The notes beneath the pieces were generated by a model. The model had not been told where the DNA came from. It saw only the letters and a program-made list of their open reading frames with translations, and ran no database searches. DNA of 64,000 bases from the NCBI RefSeq assembly GCF_014646355.1, contig NZ_BMNH01000022.1, positions 1 through 64,000 of the forward strand, read 5' to 3'. Shown in pieces: positions 37,092-45,365 of this stretch. Positions within the stretch are counted from its first letter, which is position 1; each line of letters starts with the position of its first letter. Origin of the DNA: Nonomuraea cavernae (GTDB taxonomy: Bacteria; Actinomycetota; Actinomycetes; Streptosporangiales; Streptosporangiaceae). The translations under genes were made by a program, and so were the position numbers.

Positions 37092-37161
37092 TGCGCACGA
37101 TCAGGAGAAGCCCTCCGTGCCCATCGCTTCGGTGCGGCGGGCGGATCCGGACGAGGAGTCT

Positions 37162-37413
37162 CTAGGCGGACGTCCCCGCCATGACCCGGTCGACGATCCC
37201 GGCGCTGCCCTCCTGGCGGGCGCAGTGGGCGCCGCAGTACCAGTGATCGCCGGACTGGGCGCCGTGGCCGATGACCCGGGTGCCGCAGTGCTCGCAGATC
37301 GGCGCCATGGTCTGGATGGCACACTGGAAGGAGTCGAAGACGTGCACCGCTCCCTGGGCGTGCACTTCGAAGGACATGTCGTAGTCGTTGCCACATGCCT
37401 CGCAGATGGCCAT
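37162..37413 (-). CDS. Small Cys-rich zinc protein (metallothionein-like / zinc-ribbon)
   Basis: 83 residues with Cys/His clusters 'CEACGNDYD' (4-7), 'SFQCAIQTMAPICEHCGTRVIGH' and 'WYCGAHCARQ'. These give at least two probable zinc sites. Proteins of this size are often annotated as prokaryotic metallothioneins or as unknown in actinobacteria; metal storage or a redox-sensing role is possible but unproven. The ATG follows AAAGGGGATC. The open frame runs 49 codons further upstream, but that part is not protein-like. Confidence 0.75.
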   Translation of the reverse strand: MAICEACGNDYDMSFEVHAQGAVHVFDSFQCAIQTMAPICEHCGTRVIGHGAQSGDHWYCGAHCARQEGSAGIVDRVMAGTSA

Positions 37414-37673
37414 GATGATCCCCTTTGTCCGGTCGCTTCGCCGACCAGATACCCGGTTTCCGGGTGCGCTTTCCTCAAGGGACCTCAAGGGACGTCCATA
37501 ATCGGGCCGGGTTCGCCCGATCCGACGCGACCGGCCGGCCAGTGGTCGCCGAGCCGCCACAGGTCTCCGTCGATCAATGCCATGACCGGCCGGCTTCGAC
37601 GCACGGACAAAGTGTCACATTCACCGGTCCCATCCCGTCTTGTCCCTGTAACCACGACACGATGGAGGTAGTC

Positions 37674-38117
37674 ATGTCCCAGCGGATCAACGTGGCCGAG
37701 CTGGCGCCCGAGGCGTACCGGTCGTTCGTCGACGTCGAGGGCTTCCTGCTGCGCAGCGGTCTCCCGCACAGCACGATCGAGCTGGTCAAGCTGCGCGTCA
37801 GCCAGATCAACGGCTGCGGCTTCTGCGTCGACATGCACAGCCGTGACCTGAAGAAGGCCGGTGAGAGCGACGAGCGGCTCTGGTCGGTGGCCGCCTGGCG
37901 GGAGGCGCCCTACTACACCCCGGCCGAGCGGGCGGCGCTCGCGCTGGCCGAGGAGGCCACCCGGCTGGCCGACCGCGAGGCCGTGCCCGACGAGGTCTGG
38001 CGGCAGGCGGCCGAGCACTACGACGAGACGGGGCTCGCGACGCTGGTCGTGGCGATCGCCATGATCAACGCCTGGAACCGGATCGGCGTCGCCACCCGCC
38101 TCGCGCCCGCCGGCTGA
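37674..38117 (+). CDS. AhpD-like carboxymuconolactone decarboxylase family protein
   Basis: 147 residues, all helical. The family redox motif 'QINGCGFCVDMHSRDLKKAGE' has CGFC with His three residues on, as in AhpD-like alkylhydroperoxidases. Cys-Cys with His and Glu supports peroxidase or thiol-disulfide activity rather than lactone decarboxylation. ATG after GGAGGTAGTC; upstream open frame is not used. A perfect 36-bp palindromic hairpin ends the unit. Confidence 0.88.
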   Translation: MSQRINVAELAPEAYRSFVDVEGFLLRSGLPHSTIELVKLRVSQINGCGFCVDMHSRDLKKAGESDERLWSVAAWREAPYYTPAERAALALAEEATRLADREAVPDEVWRQAAEHYDETGLATLVVAIAMINAWNRIGVATRLAPAG

Positions 38118-38123
38118 GCCGGG

Positions 38124-38159
38124 CCGGGCCGTAACGGGCGCGCGCCCGTTACGGCCCGG
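38124..38159. terminator. 36-bp perfect palindrome, strong hairpin terminator
   Basis: Arms of 18 bases (38124-38141 and 38142-38159; core CGGGCGCGCGCCCG) pair completely. It begins 7 bp after the AhpD-like gene stop. There is no U-tract, as is common for actinomycete terminators. Confidence 0.7.
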
Positions 38160-38280
38160 GGAGCGCGGGTCGTGATTCGGACGGCTCCCGGGCGGGAACG
38201 GCTGATGATTCGGGACGGCACCGGACGCGTACGGCGAGACCGTAGAAATGCGTGGAGCCGCGTCCCGGACCCGGACTAGG

Positions 38281-38364
38281 TTGGGCTGCAAGCACTCACC
38301 AACTCCCCGGCAACCGGCGGGGCGCACAGTGAGCCCAGGCCGAGACACCGAGAGGGGGCAGACC
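38281..38364 (+). ncRNA. Candidate structured 5' leader (riboswitch-like) upstream of a 33-residue gene
   Basis: Nested complementary arms can be drawn: TGGG (38282-38285) with CCCA (38334-38337), CTCAC (38295-38299) with GTGAG (38329-38333), and CCCCG (38305-38309) with CGGGG (38318-38322) enclosing GCAACCGG. The 'CGGCAACC...CGGGG' arrangement recalls actinobacterial SAM-type riboswitch cores but does not match one fully. It ends at the ribosome site of the small gene. Confidence 0.35.
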
Positions 38365-38466
38365 ATGAGACGCGTGAGGATCGTCAAGCCGACGGCGAAG
38401 CGGCGTCCGGACCGCGACACGGGCCTGGACCTGCGGTCCCCATCGGGCCGACGGCTTCCCTACTGA
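38365..38466 (+). CDS. 33-residue basic protein of unknown function
   Basis: The frame opens 'MRRVRIVKPTAKRRPDRD' and ends 'SGRRLPY'; ten of its 33 residues are Arg. The ribosome site GAGAGGGGG is very strong and sits at proper distance, behind the candidate leader. It could be a small nucleic-acid-binding protein or a regulatory leader peptide. A longer frame upstream through the leader is unlikely. Not recognised. Confidence 0.5.
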   Translation: MRRVRIVKPTAKRRPDRDTGLDLRSPSGRRLPY

Positions 38467-38539
38467 ATCACTCCTTACACAGAACTTACCCGGGTATCTG
38501 TAGATAACATAGGTAACAAGAACATCACGGGGGGCTCAC

Positions 38540-38710
38540 ATGAAGAGGCTCGTGGCAGTGCCGCCACACGTGTCCAGGCACAAGGTCCGCGACATCCGCA
38601 CCGACGACCGCCACAAGCCGGTTCCCCCCGATCCCAAGATCGTTGACCTGCGCGCCTACAGCAGCCGCAACGTGATCCGCTTCCCCGACGGCCCGCCTCC
38701 CGCGGCCTGA
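38540..38710 (+). CDS. 56-residue basic small protein
   Basis: The frame begins 'MKRLVAVPPHVSRHKVRD' and ends 'NVIRFPDGPPPAA'. It lies 73 bp after the 33-residue gene and has a G-rich ribosome site (CGGGGGGCTCAC before ATG). Composition is basic and Pro-rich with little hydrophobic core, so it may be disordered or bind a partner. The spacer before it is AT-rich (38466-38520, containing TAGATAACAT), which could be its own promoter. Not recognised. Codon third positions are G/C-rich as in real local genes. Confidence 0.55.
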   Translation: MKRLVAVPPHVSRHKVRDIRTDDRHKPVPPDPKIVDLRAYSSRNVIRFPDGPPPAA

Positions 38711-38740
38711 CCTCCGAGCCCCGGCTGTGACGGCCGGGGC

Positions 38741-39361
38741 TCAGCCGTACAACCGCTTGGCGTAGGTCTCGCCGTAGTAGTCCTCGAGCTCTTCGAGGGT
38801 TTCGTCCACCTTCTGCACGTCCTTGACCAGTTGCGCGTGCGAGGGCAGCCGGTCGGGCTCCCAGCGGTCGGGCTTCCAGAGCGACGAACGCAGAAACGCC
38901 TTGGCACAGTGGAAGAAGATCTGCTCGATCTCCACGACGATCGCCAGGTCCGGGCGGTGTCCCTTGGCGATCAGCTCGTCGAAGAACGGCGCCTCCCGGA
39001 CGAGCCGGGCACGGCCGTTGACGCGGAGGGTCTCGTTGCGGCCGGGGATCAGGAAGATCAGGCCGATGTGCGGGTTGCGCAGGATGTTGCGGAATCCGTC
39101 GGCCCTGCGGTTGCCCGGGCGGTCGGGGATGGCGATCGTGGTGTCGTCGATGACGTGGGCGAACCCTGCCGGGTCGCCCTTCGGCGAGACGTCGCAGTTG
39201 CCCTCCGCGTCGGAGGTGGCGATCAGGCAGAACGGCGAGGCGGCCAGCCACTGCCTGTCGCGCTCGTGCAGGCGGACGCGCTCCTTGGTCGCCGAGCGCG
39301 CCTTCACCTCTCCCAGCAGATCCCGCAGTTCGGCCTCGGACCCGATCTCCACCCAGCTCAT
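38741..39361 (-). CDS. MSMEG_1061-family FMN-dependent PPOX-type flavoprotein
   Basis: 206 residues of the pyridoxamine-phosphate-oxidase-like split barrel. 'SPFCLIATSDAEGNCDVSPKGDPAGF' (about 42-67) and 'IAIPDRPGNRRADGFRNILRNPHIGLIFLIPGRNETLRVNGRA' (about 77-119) are the FMN-binding and dimer blocks. 'IEQIFFHCAKAFLRSSLW' near 150 is the family signature. A putative flavin oxidoreductase with unknown substrate. ATG preceded by AAAGGAGCGC. Confidence 0.85.
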   Translation of the reverse strand: MSWVEIGSEAELRDLLGEVKARSATKERVRLHERDRQWLAASPFCLIATSDAEGNCDVSPKGDPAGFAHVIDDTTIAIPDRPGNRRADGFRNILRNPHIGLIFLIPGRNETLRVNGRARLVREAPFFDELIAKGHRPDLAIVVEIEQIFFHCAKAFLRSSLWKPDRWEPDRLPSHAQLVKDVQKVDETLEELEDYYGETYAKRLYG

Positions 39362-39418
39362 GCGCGCTCCTTTCGGGGGTTCGCTCGATCTTGTCAGAAT
39401 CGGGTGGACCGTCCGACA

Positions 39419-40516
39419 TCACCATTGGCGGGAATTCGCCATGACCCCCAGCAGCGCGTTGCGTTCGGCCGCGAACGTGTCCAGGTCCATGCCCTCCCGG
39501 TCGGCCCGCAGGTGCAGCATGGTCAGCTCGGTCGCCGCCTGCTGGTAGTCGGACATCTCCTTGCCCAGCCCCTTGCCCCTGGCCCACTTGCGGGCGAGTC
39601 TGCGTCCCGGAAGGGAGCTCAGCATGGCGATGTCGGCCGGCGTGACCAGCCCCGTCTGCTGGTACGCCGGCAGGTGGACGCCCATCGTGGCGACCAGGTG
39701 CCTGCGCTCCCGTACGGTCACCATGATGAGGAAGACCAGCGCACCCATGATCACCAGGTAGGCGAGGCCGATCCAGGACAACGACTCCGTCGTGGCGCTA
39801 CCGTTCCAGAGCCCGTGCAGAAGGACCGCCGCGAGGTAGCCGAGCGGGATCACGGCGTACCGGGCCGGCCCCCGCCGGGTCAGCGCGTACGCCACGGCCA
39901 CACCGATCATGGAGGTGTAGACGGGGTGGCCGAGCGGGTCGATCAGCCCTCTGATCACGAACAGCTGGATGGTCGCGCCCACACCGCCCTGGGTGAAGCT
40001 CAGCAGGTAGTAGCCGACGTTCTCCACGGCCGCGAAGCCCAGCCCGGCCATGGAGGCGTAGATGATGCCGTCGGTGAGCCCGTCGATCTCCCGCCGCCTG
40101 CGCAGGAGCAGCAGGAGCGCCGCACCCTTCAGCGCCTCCTCGACCACCGGGGCCAGGAAGACGGTGCCCACGGTGCTGACGACCTGCGAGCCGTAGCCCG
40201 CCTTGGCGAACAGCGCCTGGCCGGCGACGGTGAGCCCGATCCCCAGCACGATCGCCACCCCCGCGCCCCAGGCGAAGGAGAAGGCCAGGTGCAGCTTCGG
40301 CTCCGGCTCCAGCCGGTCGAGTGAGAGCACGGCCGCGAGCAGCAGGGGCAGCGGCGCCAGGGCCAGCCCCATCGACAGGCCGAACCCGACGGGACCACCG
40401 TTCAGCAGCAGTACGACCAGCACGACCACGGCCAGCAGGCTGGACACCACGAGGCCGATCAGCAGCGCCTTGCTGGGGTGACCGGTGAGGGCGGGGGGCC
40501 GTAAGGGGACTGTCAT
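39419..40516 (-). CDS. PrsW-family intramembrane metalloprotease
   Basis: 365 residues with about eight membrane helices. The PrsW active-site motifs are present: 'PVVEEALKG' (EExxK, near 126), 'GFAAVENVGYYL' (ExxxY), 'RGLIDPLGHPVYTSMIG' (HxxxT-like) and 'AVLLHGLWNGS' (HxxxN). These coordinate zinc within the membrane. In Bacillus PrsW starts regulated cleavage of an anti-sigma factor; the target here is unknown and no anti-sigma gene is adjacent. A C-terminal 100-residue cytoplasmic helical region is an actinobacterial addition. Confidence 0.9.
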   Translation of the reverse strand: MTVPLRPPALTGHPSKALLIGLVVSSLLAVVVLVVLLLNGGPVGFGLSMGLALAPLPLLLAAVLSLDRLEPEPKLHLAFSFAWGAGVAIVLGIGLTVAGQALFAKAGYGSQVVSTVGTVFLAPVVEEALKGAALLLLLRRRREIDGLTDGIIYASMAGLGFAAVENVGYYLLSFTQGGVGATIQLFVIRGLIDPLGHPVYTSMIGVAVAYALTRRGPARYAVIPLGYLAAVLLHGLWNGSATTESLSWIGLAYLVIMGALVFLIMVTVRERRHLVATMGVHLPAYQQTGLVTPADIAMLSSLPGRRLARKWARGKGLGKEMSDYQQAATELTMLHLRADREGMDLDTFAAERNALLGVMANSRQW

Positions 40517-40649
40517 CGTGGCGCCTCTCGTCGATTCGAACCCCCACTATGGATCTGCCCCATCGACGCTCGCTTAACGGTCACTTGCCGGTCGCGATCT
40601 TTGTCCCCCTCACAGGTGAGAGCGCGCGTCTCGTGGGTACGGGCGGCGG

Positions 40650-41048
40650 ATGATCGCGACACTGTACGAGCGCTGGCTGCTCGAGATGTGGAACGGCGAC
40701 TTCGAGCTCGCCCACGACCTCGTCACCCCCGGGTTCGTCGGTCACTGGCCGGACAAGGAGGTGACGGGCCCCGGCGAGCTGATCGAGATGCTCCGCCAGG
40801 GCCACGCGCCGTTCGGCGACGTCTCCGTCACCCTCGACGTGGGGCCGATCATCGACGGCGATCGGGTGGCGGCCCGCTGGACGTTCGGCGGCTCCTACCG
40901 CGGCGGCCTGCCGGGCGCGACGGCTCCGGCGGGGACCAGGGTCACCTTCAGCGGCCACGACATCCTGCGGGTCGAGGGCGAGAGGTTCGCCGAGTACTGG
41001 GTGATCTCCGACGGACAGGCTCTCGCGCGCCGGCTGGGCATGGACTGA
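40650..41048 (+). CDS. SnoaL-like / ester cyclase fold protein
   Basis: 132 residues of the NTF2-like alpha+beta barrel. 'LYERWLLEMWNGDFELAHDLVTPGFVGHWP' and 'GPGELIEMLRQGHAPFGDVSVTLD' are the usual helical start, with 'RVAARWTFGGSY' and 'FSGHDILRVEGERFAEYWVISD' in the sheet. Members act as cyclases, isomerases or ligand binders; no substrate can be named. Start ATG at 40650; the gene is followed by an F420-type split-barrel gene 40 bp later in the same direction. Confidence 0.8.
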   Translation: MIATLYERWLLEMWNGDFELAHDLVTPGFVGHWPDKEVTGPGELIEMLRQGHAPFGDVSVTLDVGPIIDGDRVAARWTFGGSYRGGLPGATAPAGTRVTFSGHDILRVEGERFAEYWVISDGQALARRLGMD

Positions 41049-41088
41049 GCTCCGGTAGGGTTCCTGTGACGAAAAGGGGAGTCCGCCG

Positions 41089-41565
41089 ATGTCACAGGAG
41101 ACCCAGGGGTCGGCCATGGGCTCGCCTGGCGGCTTCCTGTCCGAGGCGCAGGTGTCCCGGTTGCTGGGTGAGCAGCGCTTCGGCACGCTCGCCACGGTCC
41201 AGAGCAGCGGCCGTCCCGAGATGTCCACCGTCCGCTACGCGTGGGACCCCGAGCAGCGGGTCGTCCGCATCTCGACGATCGCCGACCGGCCGAAGGTGCG
41301 CCAGTTGCACAAGGATCCGCGCGGCGCCCTCTACGTGGCCGGCGAAGGCTTCCGCTCCTACGGGGTGGCCGAGGGTGAGGCCGAGCTGTCACCGGTGACC
41401 GTCGAGCCCGGCGACGAGGTCGGCCATGAGCTGCTGGCCATGCGGTCGGGTTTCGCCGCCCCGGGTGACGAGGCCGCGTTCCTGCGCCGGATGGTCGACG
41501 ACCGGCGCATGGTGATCAGGCTCAGCGTGTCTCGGCTGTACGGGATGAGCCTGCGCGCCGAGTGA
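41089..41565 (+). CDS. PPOX-class (F420-type) oxidoreductase
   Basis: 158 residues, split-barrel. 'LGEQRFGTLATVQSSGRPEMSTVRYAWD' and 'STIADRPKVRQLHKDPRGALYVAGEGF' follow the F420-dependent PPOX pattern (TIGR03618-like), and the C-terminus 'MVIRLSVSRLYGM' is typical. It probably reduces a small substrate with F420H2 or binds F420/FMN. ATG after AAAGGGGAGTCCGCCG. It makes a second split-barrel protein within 2 kb. Confidence 0.8.
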   Translation: MSQETQGSAMGSPGGFLSEAQVSRLLGEQRFGTLATVQSSGRPEMSTVRYAWDPEQRVVRISTIADRPKVRQLHKDPRGALYVAGEGFRSYGVAEGEAELSPVTVEPGDEVGHELLAMRSGFAAPGDEAAFLRRMVDDRRMVIRLSVSRLYGMSLRAE

Positions 41566-41733
41566 CCTGCCCCCAGGCCGTACGGCGGTGGCTCGCGGGC
41601 TGCTCCAATGTCCGGCGAGGCGCCGAGCCCTGGCTGACGGAGGGTGTCTACCGGAGCACAGACAGCATTTACGTCCGTTTTAGACCGATTCGTGCACACT
41701 TGTCCTATTCCACAGCTCGGGAGGACAAGAAAG

Positions 41734-42411
41734 ATGACCCCAGGATCGGACAGCACCACCACGTCCCAGGCCGGCAAGCCGGCCAGGCGCCGCGTTTCCC
41801 GCTCCTTGCTGCTCATGGCCACCACCGCGCTCGTGGTGGCGACCGGCGGTGGCGTGGCCACCGCCGCCGCCCTCACCTCCCCGACAGCGCCGGCCGCCAC
41901 GTCGAGCGACACACCGTCGGCCACCCCCTCCGGGGCCCCTTCCGACAAGAAGTCGGGCAAGGACCGGGGACACAAGTGGGGCTTCCACAAGCTCCCCATC
42001 CACGGCGAGTTCGTCGTCCCCAACGATGAGGGCGGGTACGCGACCTTCACCGGCCAGCAAGGCGAGGTCACAGCCGTCGGCCAAGGCTCGGTCACCGTCA
42101 AGAGCGCGGACGGCTACACCAAGGAGTACACGGTCAACGACGACACCCGGATCAACCGCCGCGGCGAGGGCATCGACACCGTGAAGGCCGGGCAGAAGGT
42201 CGCGATCATGGCGAAGGTGGAGGGCGACACCGCCACCGCCGTCGTGATCCGCGACATGAGCGCCCGCGACGGAAAGGGGCCCGAAGGCAGGGGCTACGAG
42301 GGCATGGACCGCGAGGGCCAGGAAGACCGGAGGCACGGCAAGGACGACCGCTCGCAGCGCGACGACCAGCAGGACGAGTCGTCGAGCCCGTCCACCGAGG
42401 GGTCGTACTGA
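41734..42411 (+). CDS. Membrane-anchored or secreted DUF5666-like protein
   Basis: 225 residues. A basic N-terminus with 'SRSLLLMATTALVVATGGGVATAAA' (about 28-52) is a signal peptide or anchor. A Ser/Thr/Pro-rich segment follows, and then an OB-like DUF5666 domain ('GQQGEVTAVGQGSVTVKSADG', 'YTVNDDTRIN', 'GQKVAIMAKVEGDTATAVVI'). The tail is extremely charged (Asp/Arg/Gln/Ser). The ATG follows GGGAGGAC. The last codons (Ser-Tyr-stop) are the first copy of a 34-bp tandem repeat that continues past the gene. Function unknown. Confidence 0.75.
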   Translation: MTPGSDSTTTSQAGKPARRRVSRSLLLMATTALVVATGGGVATAAALTSPTAPAATSSDTPSATPSGAPSDKKSGKDRGHKWGFHKLPIHGEFVVPNDEGGYATFTGQQGEVTAVGQGSVTVKSADGYTKEYTVNDDTRINRRGEGIDTVKAGQKVAIMAKVEGDTATAVVIRDMSARDGKGPEGRGYEGMDREGQEDRRHGKDDRSQRDDQQDESSSPSTEGSY

Positions 42412-42502
42412 CCGCTGTCGTAAAGGTACGGAAAGGTCGTACTCACCGCTGTCATGGAGGAAGCGAGAGATCGTACTGACCGCTGTCGTGGAGGTGGCGC
42501 GG
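42401..42502 (+). repeat. Three tandem copies of a 34-bp repeat over the gene 3' end
   Basis: Copies start at 42401, 42435 and 42469, exactly 34 bp apart, sharing the core TCGTACTGACCGCTGTCGT (copy 2 has two changes in it). Copy 1 includes the final Ser-Tyr-stop of the DUF5666 gene, so each copy carries an in-frame-like TCG TAC TGA or TCA. The later half of each unit is more variable. Confidence 0.85.
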
Positions 42503-42583
42503 GCCGCGTGACACCACGTCCCGACATCAGCGCCCCACGGTCAGCGCCTGTCCGGATCTGACCGGCGCACCTGGCAGCGACCC

Positions 42584-42614
42584 GAGCGCCTGGCCTTCCC
42601 AAGGCCAGGCGCTC
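42584..42614. terminator. Hairpin terminator with 14-bp perfect stem
   Basis: GAGCGCCTGGCCTT (42584-42597), loop CCC, AAGGCCAGGCGCTC (42601-42614). It ends the DUF5666 transcript and separates it from the ABC/two-component operon. Confidence 0.8.
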
Positions 42615-42714
42615 GTCGCCGTCAGCCCCCTCCCTCCGAGCAGGCCGATCGATCGCGCGAGCGCGCCGCGGCCGGCGGTCGAAGGCTCGGCGCTCCGAGC
42701 AGCCGCCCCTCTCC

Positions 42715-42736
42715 GCATCAACCGATCGGTTGATGC
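42715..42736. promoter_or_regulatory. 22-bp perfect palindrome, probable operator of the ABC/two-component operon
   Basis: GCATCAACCGATCGGTTGATGC is fully self-complementary and lies 69 bp upstream of the ABC ATPase start. Length and symmetry are those of TetR-type operators. No TetR gene lies in the window. Its core ACCGATCGGT also forms the centre of the palindrome at 4935-4952. Confidence 0.55.
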
Positions 42737-42804
42737 CGGAATCCACCACTCCGCTCCCCACTCGGCCGATCCGCCACCCCACACCCCCGCGCGATCCTCG
42801 AAGC

Positions 42805-43572
42805 ATGTCAACACATCCGGAGCCCGCCCTCCAGACCACGGGACTCCGCAAAGCCTTCGGCGACCACGTCGCCGTCGACGACGTCGACCTCACCGTCCCC
42901 GCCGGATCCTTCTACGGGCTGGTCGGCCCCAACGGCGCCGGAAAGACCACCACTCTGGCCATGGCCGTGGGCCTGCTGCGGCCCGACGCCGGCAGCGCCC
43001 GGATCTTCGGCGTCGACGTCTGGCACGACACCGTCCAGGCCAAGGCGCTCGTCGGCGTGCTGCCCGACGGCAACGCCATGCCCGAACGGCTCACCGGGCG
43101 CGAGGTTCTCACCTACCTCGGTCTCCTGCGCGGCCTGCCGGCCGGCGTCGTCGCCGAACGCACCGACGAGCTCCTTCAGGTTTTCGAACTCGACGCCGCG
43201 GAGCGGACTCTGGTCATCGAATACTCCACCGGCATGCGCAAGAAGATCGGCCTGGCCGTCGCCCTCCTGCACGCCCCCCGCCTCCTCGTCCTGGACGAGC
43301 CGTTCGAGGCCGTCGACCCCGTCTCCGCGGCCACCATCAGGGCCATCCTGAGCAAGTTCGTCGACAGCGGCGGCTCCGTCATCATCTCCAGCCACGTCAT
43401 GGCCCTGGTCGAGCAGCTCTGTGACCACGTGGGCGTCATGTCCGACGGGCGCGTCGTGGCCGCCGGCCCTCTGGCCGACGTACGCGGCACCGCCACCCTC
43501 GAGGACGCCTTCGTCGGCCTCGTCGGCGCCCAGAGCCGTGGAACGGAGGGACTGGCATGGCTCACAGCATGA
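42805..43572 (+). CDS. ABC exporter ATP-binding protein
   Basis: 255 residues. Walker A 'GPNGAGKTTT' (about 40-49), a Q-loop region, signature 'YSTGMRKKIGLAVAL' in place of the canonical LSGGQ, Walker B 'LLVLDEPFEAVDP' and the H-loop 'IISSHV'. This is the DrrA/ABC-2 exporter type. It forms the transporter with the permease encoded next, whose start overlaps it by 16 bp. ATG chosen to match family N-termini; the upstream frame would cross the operator. Confidence 0.9.
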   Translation: MSTHPEPALQTTGLRKAFGDHVAVDDVDLTVPAGSFYGLVGPNGAGKTTTLAMAVGLLRPDAGSARIFGVDVWHDTVQAKALVGVLPDGNAMPERLTGREVLTYLGLLRGLPAGVVAERTDELLQVFELDAAERTLVIEYSTGMRKKIGLAVALLHAPRLLVLDEPFEAVDPVSAATIRAILSKFVDSGGSVIISSHVMALVEQLCDHVGVMSDGRVVAAGPLADVRGTATLEDAFVGLVGAQSRGTEGLAWLTA

Positions 43573-45365
43573 CCCCCGGCCAGGCCGACCTGGCGCACAT
43601 CCTGATCCGGATGCGGCTCGCCCTGCTGCGCAACTCCCTGCGCGGTGACCGCGCCACCAACCTGTACTTCGGCGTCCTGCTCGGCCTCGCCCTGGCCGCC
43701 GGAACGATCGTGGTCGCCGTCCTGTGGCCCGCCTACCTCCCCCTGGCCCTGGCCGTCTGGCTCATCGGCTGGATCTTCGGCCCCATCTTCACCGGTGGCG
43801 GCGACGAGACCCTCCGCCCCGAATACTTCGCCATGCTCCCCGCCACGCCCCGCCGTATCGCGGCAGGACTGCTCGCCGGAGCCTTCGCCGGCCCCGCACC
43901 ACTCGTCACCCTCATCGCCCTGCTGTCCCTGCCGGTGTACGGCTGGCGCCACGGCCCCGCCGGCGTCCTCATCGGGCTGGCCGCCGCCCTGGCCACGCTC
44001 ACCACGATGGTGGTGATCTCCCGGGTCGTCGTCGCCGTCATCGGGCTGTTCGTCCGATCCCGCGTCACCGCCGCCACCGCCGGCATCGTCACCGGAACCG
44101 CCCTGGCCCTCAGCGGCAACGGCTGGGCCCCCGCCGTGGCCCTCGGCACCACCGACACCCTCGCCTGGACCCAGACCCTCGTCCGTGTCCTGCCCTCCGG
44201 CTGGGGCGTGGCCGCCATCGAAGCATCCTGGCCCCTCGCCCTGCTCATCCTCGCCGCCAACGGCGCCGCCATCGCCCTGCTCCTGCTCGCCTGGGCCGGC
44301 CTGCTCGCCCGGCGCGTCGTCTCGGCAGCCCGGGGCGGCGTACCCGCCCGCCGCGGCACACCCCGCCCCTTCCCCGCCGCCGGCGGCGCCCGCATCGCCG
44401 CCGCCAAGGAACTGCGCACCTGGTGGCGCGACCTGGTCCGCATCCAGCTCCTCGGCACCGCCTTCTCCTACGCCCTGGTCTTCCCCCTGCTCCTCGTCAC
44501 CATCGACTCATGGATCATGGTCCCGTTCACCGGGCTCATCGCCATCGTCATGGCCGCCGGAGTCTCCGCCAACCTCTACGGCGTAGACGGAACCGCCCTG
44601 TGGCTCACCCTCATGACCCCAGGCGCCGAACGCGCCGACGTCCGCGGCCGCCAGCTCGCCTGGCTGCTCGTCGTCGGCCCGGCCGCCACCGTCCTCACCC
44701 TCGCCGGCACCGCCGTCAGCGGCCAGACCTGGGCCTGGCCCTGGGTCCTCGGCCTGCTCCCCGCCCTCCTCGGCGGCGCCGCCGGCCTCATCGTCTGCAT
44801 CGCCGTCACCTCCCTCGTCCCCGGCACCGACCCCCACAAGCGCGGCGGCAACCCGCTCAACACCGGCGCCGACGAAGGTGCCGAATCCGGCCTGGCCTGG
44901 CTCATGCTCGTCGCCGTCCCCACGATCGCGCTCCCCACCGCCGCCGCCATCCTCCTGCAACCCTGGGCCGGCATCCCCGTCGGCCTGCTCACCGGCGCCC
45001 TCAGCTTCTGGGGCCTCGGCAGGATCGCCCACCGCAGGCTCGAAAGCCATGGGACCGAGCTGCTCAGCCTCATGAAGCACGGCCCCGCCCCCCAGCCCAC
45101 CGGCAAGGGCACCGCCGCCGACCTGCCCCTCAAGCACCGCGTCGCCGTCACCCTCTGCTACTGCGTGGCCTGGCTGCCCACCTTCCCCCAGGGCATCGTC
45201 CCCATGATCTTCAAAATCGTCGGCATCCAGGACCCCGTCTGGTTCCTCGCCCTGCACCTGCCACCCCTCTGGCAGTGGCCCACCATCATCTTCATGATCA
45301 CCCTCGGGCTGCTCATGTACGGCTACGCGATCCTCATCCCCATGCGCATAAGCTCAGCGCCATGA
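43557..45365 (+). CDS. Large ABC exporter membrane protein
   Basis: 602 residues with about 12-14 hydrophobic helices in two similar halves, starting 'LIRMRLALLRNSLRGDRATN' as in ABC-2-type permeases whose two halves are fused. Later helices include 'LLVVGPAATVLTLAGTAVSG' and 'WPTIIFMITLGLLMYGYAIL'. With the preceding ATPase it should export an unknown compound. Its stop overlaps the kinase ATG by four bases. The coding strand is strikingly C-rich and G-poor compared with the rest of the window. Confidence 0.85.
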   Translation: MAHSMTPGQADLAHILIRMRLALLRNSLRGDRATNLYFGVLLGLALAAGTIVVAVLWPAYLPLALAVWLIGWIFGPIFTGGGDETLRPEYFAMLPATPRRIAAGLLAGAFAGPAPLVTLIALLSLPVYGWRHGPAGVLIGLAAALATLTTMVVISRVVVAVIGLFVRSRVTAATAGIVTGTALALSGNGWAPAVALGTTDTLAWTQTLVRVLPSGWGVAAIEASWPLALLILAANGAAIALLLLAWAGLLARRVVSAARGGVPARRGTPRPFPAAGGARIAAAKELRTWWRDLVRIQLLGTAFSYALVFPLLLVTIDSWIMVPFTGLIAIVMAAGVSANLYGVDGTALWLTLMTPGAERADVRGRQLAWLLVVGPAATVLTLAGTAVSGQTWAWPWVLGLLPALLGGAAGLIVCIAVTSLVPGTDPHKRGGNPLNTGADEGAESGLAWLMLVAVPTIALPTAAAILLQPWAGIPVGLLTGALSFWGLGRIAHRRLESHGTELLSLMKHGPAPQPTGKGTAADLPLKHRVAVTLCYCVAWLPTFPQGIVPMIFKIVGIQDPVWFLALHLPPLWQWPTIIFMITLGLLMYGYAILIPMRISSAP

